From the IMG/VR virus record IMGVR_UViG_3300045996_000404, positions 1 through 32,430 of that record: a stretch of 32,430 nt of DNA; one strand, given 5' to 3'. Under the pieces are notes generated by a model. That model was not told the origin of the DNA, ran no database searches, and worked only from the letters and a program-made list of their open reading frames with translations. Source of the stretch: a virus. Both the position numbers and the translations under genes were made by a program. Below, one piece after another: positions 1-6,038 of the stretch (position 1 is the stretch's first letter; every line of letters starts with the position of its first letter).

Positions 1-83
1 GCCTGTACTCGCTCCCTGAGCCTTTAGAGGGAGAAGGGTGAGGAGTTTTGATGCTGTTTTTGGGCGCACGGCGTTGCTAAGCC

Positions 84-101
84 GGGGCTTCGCCCCTTTT
101 T
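84..101 (+). terminator. Intrinsic terminator upstream of the PAPS-reductase-like gene
   Basis: A GGGGC/GCCCC stem (84-88 with 92-96, three-base loop) is followed directly by five T residues (97-101), so it reads as a rho-independent terminator for plus-strand transcription entering from the left. It ends 22 bases before the ATG of the gene at 124. Whatever is transcribed from outside the window would therefore stop here unless antitermination or attenuation applies. A nine-codon reading frame with an AGGAG-like ribosome site (51-80) ends four bases before the stem. Confidence 0.7.
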
Positions 102-123
102 GGCTAGAAGTGTTTGGAGAGAA

Positions 124-984
124 ATGACCGACCCGTTCAAGATCGACGGCCCGACCTGCCTCCAATTCAGTGGCGGCCGGTCGAGCGCCTATTTGCTGTG
201 GCGCGCACTGAACGCGAATGGTGGGCTGCCGTCTGAGGCGGCGGTCTGCTTTGACAACACCGGCAAGGAGGAAGAAGCAACCTTGCGCTTTGTGGACCGC
301 TGTGCGCGTGAGTGGGGGGTCACGATTCATTGGCTCGAATACCGCCGGGGCCTATACGGCGATGGAGGTAGCGCGCCACTGTTCGGCGTTACGAACTTCG
401 ATGAGGCAAGCCGCAACGGGGAGCCATTCGAGGCGGTCATAGCGCAGAGAGGCGGGACACTGCCGAACCCCCGGTCACGGTACTGCTCGTCGGAGCTAAA
501 GACGCGCACGACACACCGATACCTCCGCCACCTCGGCTGGGACGAATGGGAAACGATGATCGGCGTTCGGGCCGACGAGCAGCGCCGGGTGGCGAAGTTT
601 CGCTTCAACCCGCACCCGGAAACCAAGGCGGAGTATGTGCGCATCCCGCTGGCTGATGCCTTCGTCACCGCGCAGGAGGTGGGCGACTTCTGGAAGCGCC
701 AGCCGTTCGACTTGGAGCTGCCCAACCACAACGGCAAGACGATGCACGGCAACTGCGATCTGTGCTTCCTGAAGCCGGCGCATCAGGTGTTCAGCCTCAT
801 TGCGGAGAAGCCGGAGCGCGCGGTGTGGTGGGCCAAGCAGGAGGCGGAATCGCGGGCGTCGCACGACGGTCGGTTCTTCCGCAACGACCGCCCAAGTTAC
901 GCAGAGATGTCGAAGTACGCGGCCAGTCAACGAGACATCTTCGATACCACCGAGGAAGCCATTGCGTGCTTCTGCGGGGACTGA
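124..984 (+). CDS. PAPS-reductase-like PP-loop family protein
   Basis: A 286-aa protein of the phosphoadenosine phosphosulfate reductase/adenine-nucleotide alpha-hydrolase-like fold. The PP-loop SGGRSSA lies at residues 16-22. It is followed by FDNTGKEE, a cysteine in RYCSSELK, a GNCDLCF pair and a C-terminal CFCGD, so several cysteines could hold a metal or Fe-S site. I chose the ATG at 124 because GGAGAG sits just upstream; the frame is also open from a TTG at 100, which has no comparable ribosome site. Members are frequent in phages, where they are thought to activate substrates with ATP for sulfur or nucleotide chemistry, but the substrate is unknown. It lies 22 bases upstream of the DUF4224-integrase pair on the same strand, so co-transcription is likely. 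Family call firm, biochemical role not. Confidence 0.85.
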   Translation: MTDPFKIDGPTCLQFSGGRSSAYLLWRALNANGGLPSEAAVCFDNTGKEEEATLRFVDRCAREWGVTIHWLEYRRGLYGDGGSAPLFGVTNFDEASRNGEPFEAVIAQRGGTLPNPRSRYCSSELKTRTTHRYLRHLGWDEWETMIGVRADEQRRVAKFRFNPHPETKAEYVRIPLADAFVTAQEVGDFWKRQPFDLELPNHNGKTMHGNCDLCFLKPAHQVFSLIAEKPERAVWWAKQEAESRASHDGRFFRNDRPSYAEMSKYAASQRDIFDTTEEAIACFCGD

Positions 985-1006
985 CCCGCTGACCTGGAGA
1001 AGTACC

Positions 1007-1201
1007 GTGCTAACGCTAACCGAGGCTGAAATTCGCGAGATAACGGACTACGTGCAGCCCGCTCGCCAGCTCGCCGAACTGCGACGGCAGGGCTTCTACC
1101 GGGCGCGTATGGGCCGGCATGGCGGCGTGATTCTGGAGCGGGCACACTACGAGGCTGTCGCCCAAGCCGAACTTAAAGAGCGCCGCCGAGCTGCCGCATG
1201 A
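1007..1201 (+). CDS. DUF4224-like small protein upstream of the integrase
   Basis: A 64-aa protein starting at GTG 1007, with the purine-rich sequence TGGAGAAG just upstream. It opens with LTLTEAEIREIT, then YVQPARQLAELRRQGF, which matches the DUF4224 pattern (short acidic helix, 'KPSAQ'-like turn, then a basic LRR..GF segment). DUF4224 proteins are commonly found directly upstream of phage tyrosine integrases; an excisionase or DNA-binding role is often suspected but is not established. Its TGA overlaps the integrase ATG (ATGA at 1198-1201), indicating translational coupling. The C-terminus is rich in Arg and Ala. No catalytic residues are apparent. Confidence 0.75.
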   Translation: MLTLTEAEIREITDYVQPARQLAELRRQGFYRARMGRHGGVILERAHYEAVAQAELKERRRAAA

Positions 1202-2157
1202 AACTACCCCCCTGCGTCTATCTCAAGCACGGCGCCTATTGGCTCGTGAAGCGGAACAAGTGGAACCGCCTTTGCTCCGAAGCCGCCGGGCTGCCAGCCA
1301 TGTACCGAGCGCTCGCGCACTTCACCGACGCCGAGCACATGCACGACTTCATGCCAGCAGTGGTCTGCCGCTGGCTGGAGTCAAAGCGCGACCGCATCGC
1401 GGCGTCAACCTTCGAGGACTATGAGCGTTACTGCGCGTTCCTGTGCGCCGAACTCGCCGGGCTGTCCCCGCATCAAGTGACAACGAAGATTTGCGCGGAC
1501 ACCCTGCGTAAGATTACGAAGGCGCGCACGTTCAACATCTATCACACCATCCTGCGCCAAGTGCTGAGTTTCGCGGCGACCGAAGGGCTGCGCGAGGGCT
1601 ACAACCCAGTGGACGACATCCCGCAGAAGGCCAACAAGGTGCGCAAGCGGCTCGTGCAGCCCAGCGAGCTGGAGGCGATCAAGGCCGAGGCACTGACCCA
1701 CCGCAACGGGGAGGCACTGGTGCAGATGATCGACCTTGCCACGATCACCGGCCAGCGAATCGGCGACTTGCTGAATCTGCGCTGGCAGGACGTGACCGCG
1801 CGCGGGGTCTACTTCAAGCAGCAGAAGACCGGCAAGGAGCTTTACGTGAAGTGGAGCCCCAAGCTGCACGCAGTCATCAACGCATGCGCCAAGGCCGGCA
1901 GGATCGGCCATGTGCTGAAGACGCAGACTGGCAACCGCTACACCTACAGCGGGATTCGCTCTGCGTGGCAACGCGCGTGCGATGCATGCGGCATCGAAAA
2001 CCTGAACATCCACGACTTGCGCAGGCGCGCCGGGATGGACGCCAAAGCGGCCGGAAACATGGAGGCAGCGCAGCGCCTGCTGGGCCACACCGACCCGCGG
2101 CAGACGGCTGATTACGTGGACGGAAACGAGCCGGACGAGGTTGTCCCGGCCGGTTGA
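1198..2157 (+). CDS. int: Phage tyrosine recombinase (integrase)
   Basis: A 319-aa integrase of the tyrosine recombinase family, which would catalyse site-specific recombination between phage attP and bacterial attB. All the expected catalytic residues are visible: Arg187 in TGQRIGDLLNLRW, Lys210 in QQKTGK, His272 and Arg275 in IHDLRRRAG, His297 in LLGHTD, and nucleophile Tyr306 in TADYV. Residues about 50-140 form the core-binding (SAM-like) domain, and the N-terminal 40 residues resemble a small arm-binding segment. Length is normal for phage integrases. The ATG overlaps the stop of the DUF4224 gene. The stop codon abuts a cluster of ATTCTTAGACA repeats that may be its arm sites. The gene looks intact and functional. 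Confidence 0.95.
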   Translation: MKLPPCVYLKHGAYWLVKRNKWNRLCSEAAGLPAMYRALAHFTDAEHMHDFMPAVVCRWLESKRDRIAASTFEDYERYCAFLCAELAGLSPHQVTTKICADTLRKITKARTFNIYHTILRQVLSFAATEGLREGYNPVDDIPQKANKVRKRLVQPSELEAIKAEALTHRNGEALVQMIDLATITGQRIGDLLNLRWQDVTARGVYFKQQKTGKELYVKWSPKLHAVINACAKAGRIGHVLKTQTGNRYTYSGIRSAWQRACDACGIENLNIHDLRRRAGMDAKAAGNMEAAQRLLGHTDPRQTADYVDGNEPDEVVPAG

Positions 2158-2322
2158 TTCTTAGACAATGTGCTCATTCTTAGACATCTGTCATAGGGTG
2201 AGCAACTAACGACGCCTTAGTAGCAGAATCTAGGCTTTATGCGGCCTAGCGCACGATTCGTCTAAGCGGACAGCGCTTGAACACCCACGGTTTGGCGCGG
2301 GTTTGCGGAAGTCTCTTAGACA
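2157..2322 (+). repeat. TCTTAGACA repeat cluster, candidate attP/arm sites
   Basis: Three direct copies of TCTTAGACA occur just after the integrase. Two are extended to ATTCTTAGACA (2157-2167 and 2176-2186, 19 bases apart start to start), and the third is at 2314-2322. An inverted CTTAGAC core (GTCTAAG) is at 2260-2266. A further small inverted repeat, CTAGGC/GCCTAG, is at 2230-2249. The stretch 2158-2352 has no convincing gene. Repeated short sites beside int are what arm-type integrase or excisionase sites look like, but operator sites for an unseen repressor are an equal alternative. The crossover core cannot be identified from one sequence. Confidence 0.5.
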
Positions 2323-2342
2323 GCGCGGACACGTTCCGCAAA
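2302..2342 (+). promoter_or_regulatory. 9-bp inverted repeat overlapping a ribosome binding site
   Basis: TTTGCGGAA (2302-2310) and TTCCGCAAA (2334-2342) are perfect inverted repeats around a 23-base spacer, which contains a TCTTAGACA motif (2314-2322) and a small GTCT-CTT-AGAC palindrome. The right arm runs into AAGGAG (2341-2346), the ribosome site of the GTG gene at 2353. The element could be a protein-binding palindrome or an RNA hairpin that partly hides the ribosome site. I see no convincing sigma70 promoter nearby. Confidence 0.45.
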
Positions 2343-2352
2343 GGAGCCCTGA

Positions 2353-2490
2353 GTGACCAAGACTGAGCACTGCCTTCAGATGGAGGCCGCGCGGCGATCC
2401 GCAGAGGTTTCGATGGCTGGTGCCGCGAGCAGTTCTTTCGTCGGGCTGGTGGCGCAGGTTCTTCGACTTCTAACCGGGAAGCACGCGTGA
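2353..2490 (+). CDS. Small hypothetical protein (45 aa)
   Basis: A short open frame beginning GTG at 2353, six bases after a good AAGGAG ribosome site (2341-2346), and ending in a TGA that overlaps the GTG of the next gene (GTGA at 2487-2490). It encodes 45 residues with a polar start (TKTEHCLQMEAARRS) and a mildly hydrophobic second half ending in VAQVLRLLTGKHA. I do not recognise a family. The strong ribosome site and the coupled overlap are the main support. The first eleven bases (GTGACCAAGAC) are repeated at the start of the following gene, so both proteins begin with the same four residues; local duplication is possible. Confidence 0.55.
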   Translation: MTKTEHCLQMEAARRSAEVSMAGAASSSFVGLVAQVLRLLTGKHA

Positions 2491-2867
2491 CCAAGACCCT
2501 TGATGTAGAACGGCTGGCGCGTGAGTCCGCCCGACATGTCGGAGTGGAGTTCATGGCCAACCGCGAATGGCTCGAACGGCTGGCCGCCCTCATCCGTGCT
2601 GAGGTACTGGAAGAAGTGTGGGAGGCAGCGGGGGGCGTCAAGCAGCCCGAGCCGCCAAGCGCAGAGTCAACCATTGCGCTGGTCCGGCAGCTCTATATCG
2701 TCGCCAGCAGCGTCAAGAACCCGCTGGGCGTCCTGAAGGCACACCAATATCGCGGCGAAGGTCTGGAAGAGGCGGCGCATGTCGTGCTCAACCACCAGTT
2801 GCCGAAAGGCACGGAAGGCTGCGACGTGCGCGACGAACTGGCCGCCGCCATCCGCGCACTGAAGTAG
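2487..2867 (+). CDS. Hypothetical phage protein (126 aa)
   Basis: A 126-aa protein from GTG 2487, coupled by a GTGA overlap to the small gene upstream. The sequence looks helical: an N-terminal part (LDVERLARESARHVG...EWLERLAALIRAEV) and a second part around ALVRQLYIVASSV, ending DELAAAIRALK. There is no signal peptide, membrane segment or recognisable catalytic motif. I do not know the family. Its place between the integrase and the convergent late operon, and its tight coupling, suggest a phage accessory or regulatory gene of the lysogeny side. Confidence 0.65.
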   Translation: MTKTLDVERLARESARHVGVEFMANREWLERLAALIRAEVLEEVWEAAGGVKQPEPPSAESTIALVRQLYIVASSVKNPLGVLKAHQYRGEGLEEAAHVVLNHQLPKGTEGCDVRDELAAAIRALK

Positions 2868-2898
2868 CTGCCCGAAAAACTCCTACATTCTTCGGACA

Positions 2899-3114
2899 GT
2901 GAAGCGAGTCCCCTACTACCGCTGGTGGATCCCTGACGAGCGCCGTCCCGGCAAAGTCAGGCTCACGTCCTGGCGCATGAGCGAGAAGGAAGCGCAAGGC
3001 TATCCCGGCGCAAAGCCCGACGAATCTGACGTGGAGTGGCGAGACATCGCAGAAACCGAGGATGAGCGCATTGCGGCTCACTCGCATTCGGTCAATCTGC
3101 CGAAACGTCGATGA
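2899..3114 (+). CDS. Small conserved phage protein (71 aa)
   Basis: A 71-aa protein starting GTG 2899 with KRVPYYRWWIPDE, then a basic SWRMSEKEA stretch and EWRDIAET. Small proteins with this opening (YYRWW, then a threshold-like 'TSWRMSEEEA' and 'EWRD') recur in phages of high-GC proteobacteria; no function is known to me. No clear Shine-Dalgarno sequence precedes the GTG. A TACATT that could be a -10 element lies at 2884-2889, without a good -35, so a very short or absent leader is possible but unproven. Its 3' end overlaps the 3' end of the minus-strand metallophosphoesterase gene by 23 bases. It is the last gene of the plus-strand group. Confidence 0.7.
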   Translation: MKRVPYYRWWIPDERRPGKVRLTSWRMSEKEAQGYPGAKPDESDVEWRDIAETEDERIAAHSHSVNLPKRR

Positions 3115-4081
3115 CGTGCCCGCGAAAATCGACCTTGCCGAACTCCAGTGTCCGGCACACCTCGGGCCAAAGGAGTTGACCTTTATGGAACGTAGCGACA
3201 GCGAAGCCACTGCGCCAGTCGGTGAAGCCGTCTTCGAGGTAGTCGGTGAACTGGGGGCCACTCGGATCAGCAAGCGTCCCTGTGTCTACACCCCATCGGG
3301 TGCCGTTGTAGTCATCGAGGGGCGTGACCTTGAGCTGGTGCAAGTGCCCGGTGAAGGTGGTTTTCCCCGCGTTCAGGGTATTGTTCCGCGTCGCGTGGAC
3401 TCCGCCACGCAGCCGGTGCTTTATTACCACCTCGTCATTGATCCAGACAGACCAGCATGGCGCCCAAGCAGTGAAGTGGTCTTTGAGACTAAAGCCACGC
3501 ACGCCCTCGTACTCGCCGGCATTCTGTGCGAGTCGGTTTTCGAAGCGGGCATCATGGTTCCCGAGGGGCCAGTAAAGCTTTGCTCCGCGCGCCGCGTCCT
3601 CGATCTCACCAAGTCTCTCCTTGCAAGCCGCCAACTCCTCGATGACGCTGGGCTTGCTGTCCCACCCGATACGCGGGTAGCGGCTGATTGATGCCCCGTC
3701 GAAGGCGTCGCCGTTGTTGATGATGGCCTTCGGCTTGAGTTCGGCGATGAACCGGAGCAGCGCCTTGAACGCCGTTGTCCGCACCCCGGGCCAGAAGTGC
3801 GCATCGCTGAATATGAGGACAACGCCGTCCGTCACTTCCAGTTGACGCCGGGCGGTGTGCTCCGTGGGGGACAGGTGCTTGTAGTGGTGGGCGCTGCCTC
3901 TGCTGCCCTCCAGCCGGATGTTGTATCGCTGCTCGATGCGCCGCCTGCGGTCGTGGACGTTGCGCGGATCGAGCTTCAGCACCTCGGCGAGCTTGGCCGC
4001 GCTCTGGTGCGTCTTCCAGAGTTCGATGAACTCCGGGTCGGTACAGCGCATGTTGGTGGTCTGCCCTTTGACGTGGCTCAT
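3092..4081 (-). CDS. Calcineurin-like metallophosphoesterase with N-terminal helix-turn-helix-like region
   Basis: A 329-aa protein. Residues 86-270 hold the full metallophosphoesterase signature: SDAHF (Asp93, His95), NNGDAFDG (Asp125), GNHDARF (174-177), His222 in VIKHRL and GHLHQ (245-248). These residues would bind two metal ions and hydrolyse a phosphoester; the substrate is unknown. Residues 10-60 (MRCTDPEFIELW...SAAKLAEVLKLDPRNVHDRRRRIE) look like a winged or simple helix-turn-helix, suggesting nucleic-acid binding. It is the last gene of the late operon. Its ATG overlaps the stop of the Ntn-hydrolase gene (ATGA at 4078-4081). Phage genomes often carry such enzymes near the lysis end. 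Family is certain, role is not. Confidence 0.9.
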   Translation of the reverse strand: MSHVKGQTTNMRCTDPEFIELWKTHQSAAKLAEVLKLDPRNVHDRRRRIEQRYNIRLEGSRGSAHHYKHLSPTEHTARRQLEVTDGVVLIFSDAHFWPGVRTTAFKALLRFIAELKPKAIINNGDAFDGASISRYPRIGWDSKPSVIEELAACKERLGEIEDAARGAKLYWPLGNHDARFENRLAQNAGEYEGVRGFSLKDHFTAWAPCWSVWINDEVVIKHRLRGGVHATRNNTLNAGKTTFTGHLHQLKVTPLDDYNGTRWGVDTGTLADPSGPQFTDYLEDGFTDWRSGFAVATFHKGQLLWPEVCRTLEFGKVDFRGHVIDVSAD

Positions 4082-4494
4082 AGCGTGTGGACGTGGATTT
4101 CGCCACCCGACCCGGCATCGACCTGAAGCGCGATCTCAACCGCCGTCTTAGCGTCATGGCCGGCGAGCATCACGGCCACCGCCGCAGAGCCACCAGAGCC
4201 AACAGCGTGGAAGCCACGCTCGACAAGCTGCTCCAACCCATCGGCACATATTTCGTAGAGCCCATCCTTGCGTAGCGCGAGGGCGACGAACTCCTCTGTC
4301 TTTGGTCGTGGCCCCTTCTTGCCTGCGCGATACCACTTGAGCCAAGCCTGGCCGTCCTTGACGTGGCCCGCCATGCCGACAAGCTCATCGCCCACGCGAT
4401 GAACCTTTGTCATCGGGTACCAATTGCCGCCGCCCGAGCACTTGGAGTCGCAGACCATCACACCAGCGCGATGGTCGCCCGCGATGGTCGTCAT
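4078..4494 (-). CDS. HslV/proteasome-like Ntn-hydrolase
   Basis: A 138-aa protein starting MTTIAGDHRAG at ATG 4494. Removal of the initiator Met would expose Thr2, the expected nucleophile of Ntn-hydrolases of the proteasome/HslV class (compare TTIV in HslV). VMVCDSK supplies the conserved acidic residue. The glycine-rich VGSGGSAAVAVMLAG followed by AVEIALQVDAGSGGEIHV matches the HslV-like fold near the C-terminus. The frame is open further upstream, but that part overlaps the lipoprotein gene and looks like noise. Length (138) is short compared with HslV (about 175). Phage copies are known near lysis or structural genes with unproven targets. It is coupled to the metallophosphoesterase downstream and starts one base after the stop of the small lipoprotein gene. 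Confidence 0.8.
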   Translation of the reverse strand: MTTIAGDHRAGVMVCDSKCSGGGNWYPMTKVHRVGDELVGMAGHVKDGQAWLKWYRAGKKGPRPKTEEFVALALRKDGLYEICADGLEQLVERGFHAVGSGGSAAVAVMLAGHDAKTAVEIALQVDAGSGGEIHVHTL

Positions 4495-4495
4495 G

Positions 4496-4624
4496 TCACT
4501 TCGCCGGGGGCGCCACAGTACAGCCGCCAACCTGCCCATACGGGATGTAGCAGGCCGCGCCCATCTTGAAGCTGGAGCAGCCGGCCAGCACGATGGCTGC
4601 GGCAATGATGAGGATGCGTTTCAT
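4496..4624 (-). CDS. Small lipoprotein (42 aa)
   Basis: A 42-aa open frame beginning MKRILIIAAA and continuing IVLAGCSSFK: a typical lipoprotein signal peptide with lipobox LAGC (Cys16), leaving a mature part of only 27 residues with two further cysteines. The ATG (4624) overlaps the stop of the preceding lipoprotein gene (ATGA), and the next gene starts one base after its stop. The position after the endolysin makes an outer-membrane role in lysis (o-spanin-like) conceivable, but it lacks the proline-rich stretch usual in Rz1 proteins and no inner-membrane spanin is evident, so function is open. Confidence 0.65.
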   Translation of the reverse strand: MKRILIIAAAIVLAGCSSFKMGAACYIPYGQVGGCTVAPPAK

Positions 4625-4842
4625 AGGTAGTCCTTGCACACGTCTTCGCCAATGGAGAGCTTCCACATGCCGGCCTCAGAGGTGGCGATGTAGATGCCCA
4701 CGAGATATCCGTTGTCGCAAATCGGCTTCACACCCAGCTCGGGCGGCGACATGGCCGGCACCTTCTGTTCAAGCGGCTCCGGCTTGGTGGTTGCGCAGCC
4801 GGCCAGTGCCGCCACGAGTAGCAGGGTCAGGCATCGCGCCAC
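4621..4842 (-). CDS. Lipoprotein (73 aa), possible lysis-related
   Basis: A 73-aa protein with signal peptide MARCLTLLLVAALAGC; lipobox LAGC puts the lipidated cysteine at residue 16. The mature part begins with a proline-containing linker (TTKPEPLEQKVPAMSPPE), then a short domain with two cysteines (ICDNGY and DVCKDYL) that could form a disulfide in the periplasm. The ATG at 4842 lies inside the 3' end of the DUF1353 gene (16-base overlap), and its stop overlaps the next lipoprotein start. Position downstream of the endolysin suggests a part in lysis or cell-envelope modification. I do not recognise a named family. Confidence 0.75.
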   Translation of the reverse strand: MARCLTLLLVAALAGCATTKPEPLEQKVPAMSPPELGVKPICDNGYLVGIYIATSEAGMWKLSIGEDVCKDYL

Positions 4843-5231
4843 GGTTCATCCTTTGCCGGTTGGTCAACATAGGCGGTCCATCCGCCGATTCGCACGCCGA
4901 GCCACATGAAGAACCGGCGCCACGCGGGCTCCTCGTTCTTCATCGCGGCCAGAAACACGGCGTCGGCGAACTCGCGGTCCCGGCGCTGTACGTAGAGGAA
5001 GTCATGCAGCACGGCGCTTTTGTTGGCCCTGCCGCCAAACAGCAAGTACGCGCCAGGCAGGCGGGGAACGCTGGCGAAGTCGGTCACGAACCCCATGGGA
5101 ACGCGAATCCACTCCTCCTCGCCGCCGTCGAAGAACACGCGCGCATTGAAGTCGGCATGGAGCACATGCTTGCCCTTGCCTGCATCGACGGTGATGAGAT
5201 CGCTCTCGAAGCGGACGACAGCGACTCTCAT
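4827..5231 (-). CDS. DUF1353 family phage protein
   Basis: A 134-aa protein matching the DUF1353 pattern: VPMGFVTDFASVPRL near the middle, YLLFGGRANKSAVLHDFLY, then the acidic EFADAVFLAAM segment and a GVRIGGW near the C-terminus. I start it at ATG 5231 (MRVAVVRFESDL), which overlaps the TGA of the polyproline microgene (ATGA); an extra 14 codons upstream belong to that other frame. DUF1353 proteins are widespread in tailed-phage lysis and tail regions. A peptidase or amidase-like fold has been suggested, from conserved His/Asp residues such as the LHD seen here, but no activity is established. Confidence 0.85.
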   Translation of the reverse strand: MRVAVVRFESDLITVDAGKGKHVLHADFNARVFFDGGEEEWIRVPMGFVTDFASVPRLPGAYLLFGGRANKSAVLHDFLYVQRRDREFADAVFLAAMKNEEPAWRRFFMWLGVRIGGWTAYVDQPAKDEPWRDA

Positions 5232-5347
5232 TTGCGCACCGGAGGAAACGGCCAACCCCAGAGACGCATGCACTCCTCGGTCGTCAACGGCGGCGGCGGC
5301 GGCGGAGGCTTGCGCATGATCGAGCGGAGAAGTTGCTCAGCGGTCAT
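5228..5347 (-). CDS. Polyproline microprotein (39 aa)
   Basis: A 39-codon frame fitted exactly between two genes: its ATG overlaps the endolysin stop (TGATG at 5345-5349) and its TGA overlaps the DUF1353 ATG (ATGA). The protein starts MTAEQLLRSIMRK, then seven consecutive prolines, then LTTEECMRLWGWPFPPVRK. The prolines are written as CCT followed by six CCG codons. There is no signal peptide or membrane segment. Exact coupling at both ends argues for a real gene; function unknown. The proline run would stall ribosomes without EF-P, which could tune expression of the gene behind it. Confidence 0.6.
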   Translation of the reverse strand: MTAEQLLRSIMRKPPPPPPPLTTEECMRLWGWPFPPVRK

Positions 5348-5814
5348 CACGCCTCCAGCAGATTCAGCGCAACCCGCTTTGCCCAGCCTCGCCCGAAGGC
5401 GGGCCAGGTGGTGAGGTCAGACATGAAGATGAGGCGGTGCGCGTTGAATCGCGCGATGAGTCGCGGCGCCGGCATGCTCTGCACGGCCTGCAGCGTGTGC
5501 GGCCCAAGCGTGCCGTCTTCGTGCTCGCCGACCGCGCGTTGCAGCGTGATGACAGCGCGAGACACTCCACTATTGACAGCCATGTCGAAGACTTGGAGGC
5601 GAAGCGCATCGGGCAGACAGTCGCACCCTGCCGGCCCCCAATAGTCGCGCTGGTAGATCTCCCTCGCGCGCTCCACCGTCATGTTCTTGATGTCTTCGTG
5701 GGGGTAGGAGCGCTTGGAGATTCCGAACTTTGTTTCACCCCCGGGGTCGGCGCGGTGGTTGACATAGCCGCCTTCATGGCCCAGCAGTTTCTCGAACGCT
5801 TCAGCGAAATCCAT
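5347..5814 (-). CDS. Endolysin, glycoside hydrolase family 108 (N-acetylmuramidase)
   Basis: A 155-aa peptidoglycan hydrolase. The GH108 hallmark is clear: KLLGHEGGYVNHRADPGGET, with catalytic Glu14 in HEGGY, followed by KFGISKRSYP. Residues about 90-150 (TLQRAVGEHEDGTLGPHTL...) match the C-terminal peptidoglycan-binding domain (PG_binding_3) that goes with this family. It would cleave the glycan strand between N-acetylmuramic acid and N-acetylglucosamine to release progeny. No signal peptide or anchor is visible, so export through a holin is expected, and the gene directly upstream is holin-like (nine bases between). Length is normal for the family. Confidence 0.92.
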   Translation of the reverse strand: MDFAEAFEKLLGHEGGYVNHRADPGGETKFGISKRSYPHEDIKNMTVERAREIYQRDYWGPAGCDCLPDALRLQVFDMAVNSGVSRAVITLQRAVGEHEDGTLGPHTLQAVQSMPAPRLIARFNAHRLIFMSDLTTWPAFGRGWAKRVALNLLEA

Positions 5815-5823
5815 GTCGGCCCC

Positions 5824-6036
5824 TTACGGCGTCTTGTTGAGAAAGTGCTCGGCCACAAACGTGACCACGGCACCAAAGAGGGACGCCACGGACATGCCCA
5901 TCCACAACCCCCCTTTGTGCTTGTTGGCGAGCGCCAGGAGGGTTTTCACGTCATCGCGCAGGTCGTTGACCTCGCGACGCAGGTTTGCAACCTCGGCGGT
6001 AATCGCGCCGTAGTGGACAGGGTCGATGTCACTCAT
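5824..6036 (-). CDS. Putative holin / XhlA-like membrane protein (70 aa)
   Basis: A 70-aa protein starting ATG 6036, two bases after the stop of the tail-fibre gene. Residues 12-40 (AITAEVANLRREVNDLRDDV...) form a predicted coiled coil. A single hydrophobic segment (LWMGMSVASLFGAVVTFVAE) spans about residues 44-63. This layout, N-terminal coiled coil plus one C-terminal membrane helix, is that of hemolysin XhlA-type phage proteins, which act with holins. It lies directly upstream of the endolysin. It could be the holin itself or an accessory; no other holin candidate is present on this strand. Confidence 0.7.
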   Translation of the reverse strand: MSDIDPVHYGAITAEVANLRREVNDLRDDVKTLLALANKHKGGLWMGMSVASLFGAVVTFVAEHFLNKTP

Positions 6037-6038
6037 GC

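Noticed and set aside
100-123. Extension of the PAPS-reductase-like protein to a TTG at 100
   Set aside because: The TTG overlaps the terminator T tract and has no ribosome site, while ATG 124 has GGAGAG just upstream.
3062-3691. Plus-strand frame opposite the metallophosphoesterase gene
   Set aside because: Antisense to all of the metal-binding motifs; no domain or ribosome site.
4566-5414. Plus-strand frame of 282 codons in the lysis region
   Set aside because: Antisense to five coupled minus-strand genes; its Gly run is the complement of the polyproline codons.
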